Positions 1 through 41,938 of a stretch of DNA of 64,000 bases are shown piece by piece. Under the pieces are notes generated by a model. That model was not told where the DNA came from. It saw only the letters and a program-made list of their open reading frames with translations, and ran no database searches. How positions within the stretch are numbered: position 1 is the stretch's first letter; each line of letters starts with the position of its first letter. The translations under genes and the position numbers were made by a program. Origin of the DNA: Agapetus fuscipes (taxonomy: Eukaryota > Arthropoda > Insecta > Trichoptera > Glossosomatidae); contig OX637345.1 of NCBI GenBank assembly GCA_951799405.1, positions 7,750,001 to 7,814,000 of the forward strand. The letters run 5' to 3'.

Positions 1-1026
1 ACATCACACATAGATCCATGCTCAATTCTGAGAGGCTTGTGATGACTCAAAATTCAGAGAGCAAGAAGTAGAGCTCCGATTCGATCGACTGACAAAGTGA
101 AGGAAATCATTAGTCTCTCTATTGCGGAAGCTTTAACAGTGGCTCAATGCGAGGATTTATTATGGAGGATATCTCGGAGAAGACTGACATTCCCATTAAA
201 GACGTGAGAAGGAAACTCATACCTTGAAGTTGTCAAATGTTTACAGTTTACTGAAGTACACTTACCAGATACCTACCTACCATATAAAGACTTAAATACT
301 AATATTATGTAACAAACAATTTACACACTATATTTAATAAAATAAATTATTTCAAGCTATGTGTTTTTTCCTGTGGTTTTTTCCATATTGTTATGTGTTA
401 AATTGTTTTGTGGAAAGACTGGGTTGTGAGTAACAGCACCAAGATAAAGCTTATCAGGAGTCTGGTCCACTATTTTTCTTTATGCTGCTGAAACATGGAC
501 CATAAAAGCAGCAGAAAGGAGAAAAAAATATATAGAAGAGAAGAGTGGTTGTAGACAAGGGTAACAACCCTTAGTAATGAGGACATAAGAAATACTATAG
601 AAGAAATGACGAAGTAATGACTTGAGGACATTAAGAAGTAACATGATTACGGCAAAAATAAGACTTTTTCAAGCATTGCAGCTCTTCAATTTGGTGAGTT
701 TTTATGGTAGAAATTTTACCAGCGATGCCAGGTGAGTCAAAAGCCACTGTAACTCAACATCTCTTTGAACTTTGGTGGCCATTTTATATGGAAATTCCCA
801 AGTGGCTTCAAAGTATTTGACTTATGGTGATTAATGGGATAAGCTCAGTAAAGACATCCCAGCATTTTAAGGATGTGTTATTTCAACTTTAGCTAATGTG
901 ACTTTAAACAGAAAAAAAATCTACCTGCACAATTCACATAAGTTTGTCCTTTTCATTCGGTATAAAGTTCCTAAGCAATGTTTGAAGATGAAAACCCGGG
1001 CTATAGTTTCAAAGTGGATATAATAA
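1..1026. other. No gene recognised
   Basis: AT-rich sequence with frequent stops on both strands. I recognise no repeat or conserved protein fragment here. Confidence 0.5.
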
Positions 1027-1976
1027 AGGGTGTTTTTTTTAGAGGTATAGAACTTTGAAATGGAATAAAACAAAGATGAATTTTTAAAATTGACATGAAG
1101 TTGACTTTATTCGAAAGATAATCTTTTGGCATTATAATTTAAATATGATTTCTGGCATATGACCGCCACGGCTGGCTCGGACGTAATCTAATCTGGAGGT
1201 CCAATTTTCAATAACTTTTTCCAACATTTGTTGCCGTATATCGGCAATAACGCGGCAAATGTTGTCCTCCAAGTGGTCAATCGTTTCGGGCTTATCGGCG
1301 TAGACTAGCGACTTCACATATCCCCACAGAAAATAATCTAGTGGTGTTAAATCACACGATCTTGGAGGCCAATTCACGGGTCCGGAACGTGAAATTATGC
1401 GGTTACCAAACGTTTCCTTCAGTAAATCAATTGTGGCATGAGCTGTGTGACATGTTGCGCCGTCTTGTTGAAACCACAGCTCCTGCACATCATGGTTGTT
1501 CAATTGAGGAACGAAAAAGTCAGTAATCATGGCTCTATAGCGGTCACCATTGACTGTAACGTTCTAGCCAGCATCTTTTTAAAAAAAATGTGGACCAATG
1601 ATTCCACCGGCCCATAAAGCACACCAAACAGTCAGTTTTTCTGGATGTAACGGTGTCTCAACATACACTTGAGGATTATCTTCACTGCAAATACGGCAGT
1701 TTTTTTATTGACGTAGCCATTCGACCAAAAGTGAGCTTCAGCGCTAAACAAAATTCTCTTATGAAAATCGGGATCAACGGCAATCTTGTTTTGGACCCAT
1801 TCACCAAATCTACGCCTTGCTAGGTGATCGTGTGGCTTCAATTGTTGCCCGAGTTGTCTATTCATGTTAAAATGCCAAACTAAACTAAACACAAATCACT
1901 TAACAGCTGACAAAATGGCCGCCAGTTAAAACAGTGTTGCCAACTTAAAGTTCTATACCTCTAAAAAAAACACCCT
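1027..1976 (-). mobile_element. Mariner-family DD41D transposon relic
   Basis: Perfect 30-bp terminal inverted repeats at 1027-1056 and 1947-1976, each beginning AGGGTGTTTTTTTTAGAGGT. Between them lies a broken transposase on the minus strand. The flanks do not give a clean TA duplication. About 950 bp remain, so the DNA-binding N-terminus has been lost. Confidence 0.88.
1132..1892 (-). pseudogene. DD41D transposase pseudogene
   Basis: Two main frames can be followed. The first (1892-1632) contains HKRILFSAEAHFW and the second (1530-1132) contains WFQQDGATCHTA and WPPRSCDLTPLDYFLWGYVK. Exactly 41 residues separate the second aspartate (QQD) from the third (LDYF), the DD41D spacing. The first catalytic aspartate, normally in FSDE, is alanine (FSAE). 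A frameshift and stops lie between the pieces, so it cannot make an active enzyme. Assignment to the DD41D (rosa-like) group rests on the spacing. Confidence 0.85.
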
Positions 1977-3494
1977 ATATAAGGTTTGTAAACTTACAGT
2001 CTTCATTATTTGTCTGTCTGTCTCTCATTAAAGGGTGCTATTGTTGTTGACAAGGCAGCGCTCGCTCGAGAAAGCTTATTGGCTGCCAAAAAATGCCAGG
2101 GTCCATTGGTCCACGCCATAATAACAACCATCAGCTGTTCTCCTTTTTGCTCCACTGTGTATGGTGTTGGTATGGAAAATCATGTTTGTAAGACACCCAG
2201 GCAATCAACATCGCGCTTTATAAGAGATTTCACACCTTGTTTAGTTGCTTTGTGTGGTCAGCGTTTGTGACAATATTTACCTCATCTTGAGTGGTTAACA
2301 AAATAAAACAGAATACAGTTAAGATTTTATTAGTAAAAAAAAAATATACATCATTCAGATTTTGAAAACTTAAAATTAGGTAAAATATATTTTTCTAAGG
2401 ACTATTTTACTCTCCATAATAATATTATATTCTTGTTTACCAAGGCATGCGACAAACACAGACGATGCGACAAGAGAGAAGCGCGAACTATTTGTACAAA
2501 AATAACATTCAAAATGCAGATTTCACCCTAAAGGCACAAACTATTCCTCTTTTAAAGCAGGGCCAAAGCATCTCTTGAATTTGTCGCACGCCTCAGTTCA
2601 GCAAAAACAGCTCCAACAACCTTCTCTTCTCCAAACTTCCTCGCAATCTTATACAGAAAATTATATCAACTTAACGTCTACTCGGTATCAAACTGTAAAA
2701 TGGTTAATGGCCAATGGCAGAGCTAGGGCTCGAGCCTTCGTCTCCCCGCAGAGACTTTAGAAACCTTATCAAATTAGTATTTACAAAAGTACACAAATAA
2801 TATGCAAAAACGTAAACTAGCGTCCCTTCTGTTGTTGATGAGTGGCGAGAATTGCATTCATCAATTGAGAAGACATGAGTCGTATAGAAACCATCCATCA
2901 ACATTAAAATAGATGCAGGCATTAGAGCCGTTTGGTGTGCCAAAAAGAGTGAGCCCTAGGGCGTCTTTTTCACATAAACAAGATATTGTTATTATCAGTT
3001 TCCAGGGAACCGTCAAGGAAATCTGGCAAAAAGAAATCATTGTCATTTTATGGATCTTTTTGACGTTTGATCTCATGTCTCATTTTTATTATTGTATAGC
3101 TACTCGTATTATTGTATTTCATGGCATGTTTGTCACTACATGAAGAAACAGACATGCGCCATCTTTATATTGATAGATGTATAGAACAAAATATGACAAT
3201 CAAAATTTTATTTTTAAAATGAGTATGCATTTATTTATCATCTTTGAAAAAGTCTTTGATCGCCTCGTTTGATTCTATACGACTCATATCCTACACAATA
3301 CTATTAAATTATATATATCACTCTGTACTTTATTTGTTGTATGTGTAATATTATAAAATACAAAACTATCAAAATATAATAATGCGCATGATAAATACTG
3401 TTTGAATGTTAACGTGATGTCAGACTAGTCACTTTTCATTTATATCGCATCGTTCCCTCAAAACCAAATGTCTGTAACCCAACTATAATAATCT
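1977..3494. other. No gene recognised
   Basis: AT-rich. Short ORFs (for example 2010-2270) show no conserved motif or sensible splice structure. Confidence 0.45.
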
Positions 3495-3615
3495 GAAGAA
3501 TTATGAAAAACCCATCGCAGACATGGACAAGTTCGTCAGCTTCAGCTCCGATAGACCAAGGCAACATATCCCAGAAAGCAACTCTCCAGAGTCAACTGCC
3601 AGCCTCCTATTCAAA
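3495..3615 (-). repeat. Interspersed repeat R5 fragment
   Basis: Shares about 100 bp with 57165-57310 and 61760-61875, including the stretch around CCATGTCTGCGATGGG and TCTATCGGAGCTG. The family is not identified. Confidence 0.6.
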
Positions 3616-3879
3616 TCAATACTTGATAATCTTTTGTACAGAAACAGCAAATAAACAAATTATTGTATGTCGTGTGAACATTCAATATATTAAAAATGAA
3701 CATTCACTTTACTCCAAGTATTACATTCATTTAAGCTCTACCATAGTAAAACAAAACTATGGAAACTGAAACACTTGAAGGTAGTGTTTTATCCAGTTAT
3801 TCCCTGATCATACTGCCAATTTCCTTAGGGCTCGCTAGCGCGTAGATTGCTTTTTACTTATCCATATTTTACGTAAATA

Positions 3880-4075
3880 AAAACCATCCAAAGCGCAAGT
3901 ATGGCCTAAGGTAAGTGTTATTAGGATTGGTGAATGACACCAGAAATTTGCTTGAATTCAGTGCATTTTGGAACTTCCCAGGGTCCTGTATCTCTCTCAC
4001 ATGATGAGGCAGGTGTTTCCAGGCCAGAGGACCAGCAACTGCAAATGCACGCTCTATACAGGCGTAAGTCTTCAC
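3880..4075 (-). pseudogene. LINE ORF2 C-terminal fragment
   Basis: Minus-strand reading CIERAFAVAGPLAWKHLP resembles the conserved C-terminus of many LINE reverse transcriptases (F..AGP..WN.LP). Truncated at both ends. Confidence 0.6.
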
Positions 4076-4557
4076 ACAGTTCTGGTAAAACGCTAGGATT
4101 GAGCTTAAAAATAAAGTTGAATGCGAGGAGTACAGAATGACCAGTCTGATATCACTTTTGGTCAAATGGGATCAAATAAGATAAAATAAATAAAATATTA
4201 TGCATTTGCTAACTTAACTTAAAAAACAGAGGGAACCAAAAGCATGCCGACATACAGAAGTGACTGGCGCTCCATACATCATAGTGACGGCGAATCCTTA
4301 ACGACTATGGTTAAACTAATACATGAAGTAAGGTAAAATTAATGAAACTTGTGTTAGGTGTGAACTGCACTTGAAACATGTGTTGGGTGTCAAATATGAT
4401 GTGCCAGAATGTCGGTAACGAGTGACAAAGTATAAACATTCACGGGACAAATTATGCTTTGAAACATTGACTAAAAATAGGAGACAAAATCTGTCTAATT
4501 TTGATAGATTCTTAGCTAGAGGTTTACATTCACACAAAAAAATCCTTTTCATACACA

Positions 4558-4762
4558 ATAAATTCTGTCCGGTTTGTCTGTGGTTTTTACAATCCGGTGT
4601 TGGATTGGAAGTTAAGCAGTGCATGTGGATGAATGAAAGTTTTTACACGGTTTGTCCAACGATCCCATCTGAAACCATGGACAGATCCAAAATGCAATTA
4701 CGCAAGTAAGCTACACATATAGTGTGACCTCTTGCTGCCACAAACCGGACAGAATTTGTGCT
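4558..4762. mobile_element. Small MITE-like inverted-repeat element
   Basis: Inverted repeat arms around AAATTCTGTCCGGTTTGT (from 4559) and its complement ACAAACCGGACAGAATTT (to about 4758), with no coding content. Target duplication not resolved. Confidence 0.6.
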
Positions 4763-4950
4763 GTGTGAAACCGGCGTATTAGTCAATGTTCAAAACATTG
4801 AAAAAATATGGAAATTGTATGGGGAAGGTGAAAAAGAAATCAATACTAATGATAATATCGTAATAACAGTGAGAGATACTTAGTTAAGCAATTATTACAT
4901 AGTTTTATGTTGATTTAATAATAATATAAGCTTTGTTTTAATACCTACAT

Positions 4951-5321
4951 TAGGGTGGTCCTAGTTTCACCCAGACATTTTAATTCCTGTCTTTCATATG
5001 ATTTTCTAACCTACAATGTGAACTAGTATTTCTTTATATTTTCAACCGTTTGTGTATTAACACTAAAAAATCATTATCATTTCAAATAGATCTATATATT
5101 TTAAGGAGAAATAGCATGTTTTTTAAAACGGACAATCAAATTAGAATCCTTTAAATTCAAATAACCACTCAATGTGTATATTATTTTTCAAACTTTGTTA
5201 GCAACCTCTAAATATTTTCTAAAACTTATAAAAAAATTACAGATTCAATTTTTTAAGGAAGAAAACCAAATGAGAGGACGCAGTCTGTAAATGATTTTTT
5301 TAGCCACACATGGACCACCCT
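4951..5321. mobile_element. MITE with TAGGGTGGTCC ends
   Basis: Ends TAGGGTGGTCC (4951) and GGACCACCCTA (to 5321) form terminal inverted repeats around a non-coding AT-rich core of about 370 bp. Confidence 0.65.
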
Positions 5322-6539
5322 AATTTTTAATATATAATATTTTTATTATTACTTTTGTCCTTTGAACGTAGTTGGCTGATTTGTTTATTAATATTAGTAG
5401 CTAATTGGTGTTGGATTATATTCGTTTTGCATCAACGAAAAGTCAACGAGGACTCGTCAGACCAATGCAATCTATAACTGAAATTATACTTATGTACACG
5501 ACCACCAAAATGGAAAATAAAATATCTTTAAAGACCGATATTATAAACAATACGTAGCCTTGCATTCAGTTCAAGAACCAGATTATTAGTTGACAAGGTT
5601 GACGCAAATCGACAGATCTTTGAGAGATGTCAGCAAAAAATAATATGCAAAATGCTTTTATGGAGCAATACTTATTTTATGACAAAGGTGACGCCAATTT
5701 TGAGAAAATATTAAAGATAAAATACAATTTAGAGAGAAGAAGTATGGATTTATATATAAATATGTGAGCATTCCAGGAAATCGTGCCCTGAAGGCAAGAA
5801 ATTGTTTCCGTAGGTGGATGAACCAATCCATAAGATGGTCAACAGCCAAGGACTATAATATGGGGTTTTAGTAAGATTTCTGTAATAGTAGATATTTATT
5901 AATTGTAAGATAATCTGTGCTAATACATAATTATGCATCTTCATTTGAAATTAAAAATCTTTTCAGATAAATCAGAATTGCATACACTATTTTTTTTATT
6001 AAGTACAGAAACAAGTATTTACCTTTATTGAGGTTTCCCCATAAGATCAGGAAGGCTATGAGAAACCACCTGAAACCACCATGAAAAGCGTAAATCGTAA
6101 GATTTGCAAATTGACAGGATGGTTGCTGATTTTAAATAGAAGTGGCACCGAAAGAAGAAGGTAAATTTTAATTATTTTTTTTTAATTGAAAGGAACATTT
6201 TATTCCTTCTTTCGTACCAGGCAGAGGTGCAAAAATAAGTATTGTTTTGATCAAATTACAAGAATATGATTGTTTACAATACCAGCCTATCAGACGCGTG
6301 CATTTCATAGAGACAAATAATCAGAATAAATAATTTAACCTTAAAAAAAACAAATCCTAAAAGAAATGCCAGTTAAAAAAAAACTTGATTTACAATATTC
6401 AGTTTATATCTTAATTTTAAAGTTAAATTCATTTTTTGATTACTTTTGACTCTATGGGATGCACACCTTTGCAGTGATTTTCACATTATCATAAAACTTA
6501 TCAGGCCCAGGAGTTCAAAATATATCTATCTATCATATC
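5322..6539. other. No gene recognised
   Basis: AT-rich sequence without a recognised repeat or conserved reading frame. Confidence 0.4.
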
Positions 6540-6741
6540 GATAGATAGAAAGCGATAAAACATGGCCATGCTTTATCAGGTGATCAGGCTGTCAAATGAT
6601 CTTCTATCCAATTTTTACATCACATGACAGCTATATCAGCTGTTCACTGATGAATGCTCAAAGATTTGAAATCATATGGACATGATTTGACAGTGAAATA
6701 AGCTGTTCACACAAAGCCATTTTTTATCGCTTTCTATCTAC
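6540..6741. mobile_element. MITE (M8 family)
   Basis: Terminal inverted repeats GATAGATAGAAAGCGATAAA (from 6540) and its near complement TTTTATCGCTTTCTATCTAC (to about 6741). The core contains CAGCTGTTCAC, a word shared with other MITEs in the window. A relative lies at 23082-23393. Confidence 0.75.
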
Positions 6742-7059
6742 CTAAACAACGGTAGACATGTCGAGATCTCTCACCCAGAACAGAATCTAGAAAAGTTGAG
6801 CAGTTTTTATAAAAATAAGTTTGCAGTTTCAAAACCAACAATCTCTTCACTTACAGAGTAGGTTTATTTGTATTTTATTTATTTTTTAATTGAAGTGACT
6901 CCACGTAAATATAATCTGCGTTGAGAATATACATCAGGATATGTTGATAAGTTTTATTTGATCATCAAAATGTATAAATACAGCGGACCCTTGGTAATCT
7001 CCTTATAATACTCTGTTTTTCAGTTTTGGATTAAAATGTGTAGGATTCCCTTTGCATAA

Positions 7060-7220
7060 GTCTACAACAGTGTTTGATGAGCGTGCTTTTGCAGTGGCGG
7101 CTCCATGAACATGGAACCGACTACCACCTGTGGTTCAAGAGATTTCCGATACAGTCACTTCAAGAGACATCTCAAGACTGATCTGTTCAACGAATCTTTT
7201 GAGGTGTCCTAGGAGTGACA
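7060..7220 (+). pseudogene. LINE ORF2 C-terminal fragment (L4)
   Basis: Closely matches 46290-46455, which reads [20 protein letters not shown], a typical LINE C-terminus. Here it is frameshifted. It is followed by a SINE1 copy. Confidence 0.7.
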
Positions 7221-7244
7221 ATGCCACAGATGAAAAAGTCAACT

Positions 7245-7455
7245 GTTCCGTGACTGATACGTTGGTATGAGCTGCTGTAAAAACTTGGTTCACTTTAACC
7301 AATGTCACCCCTGTTTCAGGGAAGGTCAGTAAAATTTGCAGGGTTTATGTTAACTTTGCACATGTAGCATTTGTAAGTGCGAACTTACACGTGCCTGCTT
7401 GTGGGCGTGCATTAAATATAAGCTTTAAATGTCAATATATCTTTGCAGCTTTGAT
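7245..7455 (+). mobile_element. SINE1 copy
   Basis: Family hallmarks in order: GGTTGGTATGAG, TGGTTCACTTT, CACCCCTGTTTCAGGGAAGG, a GCAGGGTTTATGTT block, GCATTTGTAAG, and the CTTTGCAGCTT end. The TTAGA tail is lost. Confidence 0.8.
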
Positions 7456-8224
7456 TTTACTCATAATCATAATTGGTATCACTTTATAGTCTTTCAGTTT
7501 TTCTTCCGAATATATTTTTCTGATTGTCGCAGATCGACTGTATTTATTTAGCTTATTTTACACTTAAAAAGGCAATGGCAAACTATCGTTCGTGGAGCCA
7601 CAATAAAATAAAACTCATTGAGTTATAATACTTTGTTATTTAGAAAGGGAACAATGATACTCCGAGTTTCACCACTCTGTTAACTGGCAAAAGGTATAGT
7701 TGTTAGAATTTTTCTTTCGCATTGTTGGGATTACTAAAATGTATTTACTGCGCGGAACGAGTTGCAACTATTATGGTCGGTGAATTTGATAATTTTGAAA
7801 AAAAAAAGACATTATATAACATAGTGACTTTTGTAATTATTGAGTGTCCAAACAAAATACAGAGAAAGCAAGAAAACATAGGATTTCACATGATTATTAA
7901 GTATTTGGTAATGTTTGACAGATCTGTGGTTGACAAGTAAGCCTCATAGTATGTTACAATGCCGTAAGTTACGTTTTGTCTCCACCAATATTATAACTCA
8001 ATGATAAAACTCGTGTTAAGGCACGGGATTCTGTTTGGAATGCAGACAAATTGCAGGCAGAACCCCGTGCATTAAATATATAAATCATTTATTTACGGTA
8101 AGTTTACAGTAATCAATATTAGTTATATGACGTAATATTTGCTTTTAATGTTTAAGTTGGTACAAGCGAGAATATAATATGAATCTCTAAAGCGCAAAGG
8201 GAAGGAAACAACTAGGAATGAGAA

Positions 8225-8490
8225 TGGACTCAGCACATTTCAAGTGGAGGAAAAAAATGTGATGTCACTTGGCCGGGCTAAGGGCAGGACAGTCAGTCTT
8301 ATAAAATATTGTGTAGATAGATTGAAAGTAACTATTGCATTTAGGACAACTGTCACCGGCATACATATATATTGCAATGCTGTAAAATAAAAATAATCCC
8401 TGATCATCGGGAATTCATTTTTTTATTTACTATCGATGATGTCACAAAGCCAAGGGATATTTTGAATGTGCAGACTTCCTTTCTCATTTT
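8225..8490 (+). repeat. Interspersed repeat R9
   Basis: Shares a mosaic with 59095-59300: GGCTAAGGGCAG, GCATTTAGGACAACTG, and an ATCGGGAAT stretch before a TTTATTTACTAT block. Probably an old DNA element; its ends are unclear. Confidence 0.6.
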
Positions 8491-8619
8491 ATTACAATCA
8501 TACAAATATAATATTTGAACGGATGCAGTCTACTGGTTAGCCCTTTTCCTCGAAATTGGAAGGTATTTGATGTAATTCCCATGAAAGTACAAAATAATAT
8601 CATTTAATATTAAAAAATC

Positions 8620-8790
8620 CTTTTCACTGGGTTGTAAAAATTTTATCTTCCCTCATCAAAGATTGCAAAAGTTCAGTCTTACAGTAACTGGGTCTTGTTT
8701 TAGTTGACACTCTGTAACGACGACCAGCAGAGGGCTCTTGAGGTGTGATTGCATACAAAACCAGCGTTTACCAAATAGACCATCCGTATT
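8620..8790 (+). mobile_element. SINE2 3' part
   Basis: Contains the SINE2 body and type-A tail: ACTGGGTCTTG, CGACGACC, AGAGGGCTCTTGAGGTGTGA and CACCAAATAGA-like end. The tRNA-like head is missing. Confidence 0.75.
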
Positions 8791-8799
8791 TTAGTATTT

Positions 8800-9360
8800 T
8801 TACATGATTATAAATATATGCTTATTTTTTGTTCATTTTACAACCAACTTGACTCAAAGCTTGAATGCAAACATGCCTCTACAAAAGCCAATAGAGCTAC
8901 ACTAACAATTTAGCTTTTACTTGAATACACTACACCAGCTGAATCCAATGATATTAAAGTAACCAAAATCTACATTATTTCACCGCCCTAACTTTGGGTT
9001 ATTACAGCTGTCCCTCAATAATGTGACACTTTGAAATCTGACATACTCGGCAGTCGCTAACGCTACTAAGCTAGACATGTACTGTAACTTCTTGCCGCAT
9101 TCACCCCAAAGAGTCATGCACTTCTTTTAAAATCTTAGTCCAACATTGTGCCAAGTATATATTGGTGTATCAGCCCTAATATGTATCTGCCTATATAAAT
9201 TAAATTTGGTTAACTTCATCCTGTGTTTTTATTTTGTCCCAAGTATTTAATGGTTATTAATACAATACTGTTTACAAATGATGGTCATGCTTATCTCGAT
9301 CCAATACATTACCAACATAATTTGCTCATATCACTCTGCTGTTAAAAAAACTGCATCGAC
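8800..9360. other. No gene recognised
   Basis: AT-rich filler with no repeat match noticed inside the window. Confidence 0.4.
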
Positions 9361-9369
9361 GGTCTACCA

Positions 9370-9645
9370 TGTTTTTTTCTGATGGTATATAAAACGATCA
9401 ATGGCTTGGCTCCACCTTATCTGACTGACATGATTTTGCCTGTTGAGATGGGCGTGAGGAGGCAGACACTCAGATCTGCGGGCGATGGTGTGATCAATTT
9501 GGTTCAGCTGCGCACAAATTTCGGAGACCGTGCTTTCCATGTTGCATACAGACTGCCACTCAGAGTGAAGAACTCCAAATCTGTGGATGTATTTCGTGGA
9601 GCACTCAAGACACACCTTTGTAAAATGTATTATCCGTGATCGGAG
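9370..9645 (+). pseudogene. LINE ORF2 C-terminal fragment
   Basis: Open 85-residue frame reading YKTINGLAPPYLTDMI, then RTNFGDRAFHVAYRLPLRVKN and FRGALKTHLCKMYY before TGA. This is the LINE C-terminal pattern; the element is 5' truncated. Confidence 0.75.
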
Positions 9646-9739
9646 AGGGCCCTTGACACACAAAAACATCGCTCTCTTATCATTTGTAATTTAAAATAAA
9701 TAAGTCTGATATATATACTACAGAAAAACCATATTTGAT

Positions 9740-9795
9740 AATCTGACACCACCTCCGTCCTGTACTGTTGGATTATCAAGGCTCAGCTGTATTAA
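9740..9795 (+). repeat. Short repeat shared with 54990-55052
   Basis: Both carry a GATAATCTGACACC-like start, TCCGTCC/TCGGTCC, and GTTGGATTA near the end. Possibly a remnant of a pogo/Tigger-like end; family not assigned. Confidence 0.45.
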
Positions 9796-10130
9796 TAACA
9801 CACAAAAACATCTGTTTACTTCGGCTGATCTCGAAATACTAAACGAGACAATGCACCCAGAATCTAGAATTTAGAATCCCAACAACGATTTGACGTATCA
9901 CAGACGTTTCGTGGGTTTTGGGTATATATATTTGTTTGTACTTGAACATACAGGTATGGGATACGCTTGTACATTGATATGAGCAGGGCGGTTAATATCA
10001 TTGGATAGAATAGATGCTCGTTGCTTTATCTAAATATTGTCAATCTAAGTATGGAGAGATATTTCTCATTTACAGTATACACTTTAAGTATTGAAAATCT
10101 TTATTTGAAAAGATATACTCATTTGTAAGC

Positions 10131-10913
10131 ACAGTCAAACTCGGTTATAATGAGCACTAAGGGACTAAACAATTTTCCTCCTCGTAACATGAGTAGGTAA
10201 AAAAAGTACCTACCTTCTAATATTGATATTTAATACTAATCTTGGTATGAAAACTTGCATATTATGAAGCAACATCTCTAATTTTTTTTATAAAATTGGG
10301 AAAACCAGATACAATTTAGGCATGCAGCAATCAAACTAAAGAATAAATGTGTTTTAGAGCAATAACTATGAGGGATTATAACCGCTTCATTTACGGAAAG
10401 TCTGCTGCCGAGCCGAGTAGTCGAGCCGAGTTGTCTCGTTATGACATTATCAGATTGTTCAAAATTGTTGTTTTTTTACCTAAGCGCATCAAAATGAACA
10501 TATTATTTAGACGTTACATGCGTGAAGTGCCCTTATTATATCTGAACATATTTGTATAAAAATAAGCCAGGACTAACATATCAGTAAGTAATTGCTCATT
10601 ATAGCTGTGAACTCTTTAACTTATAGGTTGGTATGCGGCTGACCACCCATGCTGTAAAATGGTTCACTTTGCCAATGTAAACCCTATTTCAGGGAAGGTT
10701 GGCAAGAGCTGCAGGGTGTATGTTCATTTAAGATTCGGGTTTTTATGCTGTAGGTTCACATACGGTATGTGTAGAACCGAACTTATACGTGTTTGGTTGT
10801 GAAATGCATATAATGTGAATCCCCAATATCACATATCTTTGCAACTTAGATTAGAGATAGATTATACTCCCTATATCCGCATACATATGATTGTTATAAC
10901 CAAGTTTGACTGT
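10131..10913. mobile_element. MITE (M7 family) carrying a SINE1 insertion
   Basis: Inverted ends ACAGTCAAACTCGGTTATAA (10131) and GTTATAACCAAGTTTGACTGT (to 10913). The same family is complete at 13222-13650. The internal GCTCATTATAGCTGTGAACTC also matches that copy in inverse orientation, after which SINE1 interrupts it. Confidence 0.8.
10612..10864 (+). mobile_element. SINE1 copy, near full length
   Basis: From CTTTAACTTATAGGTTGG to GCAACTTAGATTAGAGAT. Inserted in an M7 MITE, so younger than it. Confidence 0.85.
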
Positions 10914-11164
10914 ATACTTCATTGGGAAAAAAATGGTGACTACAGTTATTGCCAATTTTCAGCGTAAAAAGTCAACAAGCTTGTAAGATATAATTTCTAA
11001 TACATGAGCGTAATATACACAAGAAAATAAAGAACAGGGAAACTTTACCCATACACCTCATTCTGTAGTACTCTGAGGACGCACATACAAAGCTAAATAT
11101 TTTTCTTAAATGGCTTGTACATTTTAAATGACATTTACCCCGATAATAAAACATTGCTTAAACT

Positions 11165-11310
11165 CCCCTCGATCGTTCGCGTAAATAGAAAAATGTAATG
11201 AAGATACAACAGCACCCCTAGTGAGTGATATAGTTTTCTTATATTTTTTCTATTGACATGATCAAGGGGACTTTATGCAATATTTCATACTTGGGGTAGT
11301 TTTGATGAAT
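11165..11310. repeat. Interspersed repeat R10
   Basis: Shares CTAGTGAGTGAT and the surrounding block with 47165-47300, with opposed CTCCCCT / AAGGGGA words suggesting a decayed inverted-repeat element. Confidence 0.45.
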
Positions 11311-11825
11311 CAAAGCCCTTGGCTTTACCCCATTTGAATGTCGTAATATGTGTGAGAAATGTCATGCAGGAATGATGGTCTGTGGGGTTGTTATACAAGA
11401 ATCACGCAATCAATATCTTTCACAAATTTACTCTAAAAGAACATCATATACCAAGTACAATACTTAATGTTTCATAACGTGCAAAAGGTTATGAAACATA
11501 GTGTATGGAAACTAATACATTCATTAGATGTGCTGTTAATATTTATATGCATTTTTTGGTACACCGTATGGTTGAATTTAAAGGTAAACTTTTATACTTG
11601 TGATACAGAGGGGATGAATACTTTAAATGGCAAATGAAATGTGTAAGTACATAGACTGTATGAAGATGAACATCAAGCTATGAATACAGTTGTACATTGT
11701 TTGCGTGTGTGGGGTTGATTAGGGGTGATGACGTACACCTGTGTACCTCAGGGTGAGGGCAGGTGCACCATGATTGTGTACGGTCAAAGATGTTAATGAC
11801 ATCCTCGCTCCTGAATGTGTGCCAG

Positions 11826-11994
11826 AAGTGCTATTCTGCTAAATTCCTTACGACCTTAAGGCGACGAGATATCTTTTAATGTCAAAAAATAGAGTGTACT
11901 GTGATTTTTTATCTATGGAGTTCTTTCGCAGGCGCTAGCAAGCTCCGACTTAGATTGATGTCCAAAGTGTAAGGAATTTAGCAGAATAGCGCTT
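11826..11994. mobile_element. MITE M1, copy 1
   Basis: About 24-bp terminal inverted repeats AAGTGCTATTCTGCTAAATT and AATTTAGCAGAATAGCGCTT, flanked by a direct CAG at 11823-11825 and 11995-11997. The empty site is visible as a related sequence with one CAG (GCAGGTGTACTATG) at 12895-12912. Confidence 0.88.
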
Positions 11995-12218
11995 CAGGTG
12001 TACTATGTGTGATAGTGATTATAATAGAGCCACTGTAAGATTTGTCCTATGACAGTTCACACTTTTTCACCAACATAACCTTAAAAAAACAAGTGTTTAT
12101 TTTTACAAGTTCTTGAAATGGTCTTTACAAATTCTTGAAATGGTCTTCCTTGCAAATAATAAGTTACTAGAGTGAACTCTTCTATTTATTTTATTCTGAT
12201 TAATGCTTCTTCCCAACT

Positions 12219-12730
12219 GAAGACTACAGGGGAAGAACAAGAAATTTCAGTTGAAGAACATTTTGAGTAAATCAAAATTATAAATTTGTTCCTTGACTTA
12301 TAGGTTGGTATGCGGCTGACCACCCATACTGTAAAAAATGGTTCACTTTGCCAATGTCACCCCTGTTTCAGGGAAGGACGGCAAGAGTTGCAGGGCTTAT
12401 GTTCATTTGAGATTGGGTTTTTATATTGTAGGTCCACATGCGGCATGTGTAACGCGAAATTATACATGTCTGCTTGTGGGAATGCATTTAATATAAATAT
12501 TAAATGATATATATCTTTGCAGCTTAGATTAGATTAGATTAGAAAGTTTGTATTTCTCATGGTTATTGCCTGTCACTTATAACAGGAAATACCATCATAA
12601 ACTGTGATAGCGACTGTTGTTGCATTACAAAGTTTGCAGAGCTTTAGATACACACAGATGCCACTAGATAGCATCAGTAGATTATTTTCTTATTTTTGCT
12701 GACATTCCTTGTTTTTTCCCTGTAGTCTTC
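12219..12730. mobile_element. MITE (R3 family) interrupted by SINE1
   Basis: Inverted ends GAAGACTACAGGGGAAGAAC and CCCTGTAGTCTTC. An uninterrupted copy lies at 62650-62891. The SINE1 at 12288-12543 splits the left third. Confidence 0.82.
12288..12543 (+). mobile_element. SINE1 copy, full length
   Basis: Runs from GTTCCTTGACTTATAGG to GCAGCTTAGATTAGATTAGATTAGA-type tail. Comparison with the empty R3 site at 62706-62730 supports insertion, with an approximate 8-bp duplication (AAATTTGT against AAAGTTTGT). Confidence 0.88.
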
Positions 12731-12807
12731 TAATGTAATAGGAGTCATCCCAGCATTGCTCTAGTGTAGATGTCTTTAGGGCGAAGTGTGAATTATGAGT
12801 GTTGGGT

Positions 12808-41938
<29,131 letters not shown>

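Noticed and set aside
2010..2270. 86-residue plus-strand ORF
   Set aside because: No conserved features, isolated in repeat-rich sequence, no plausible partner exons.
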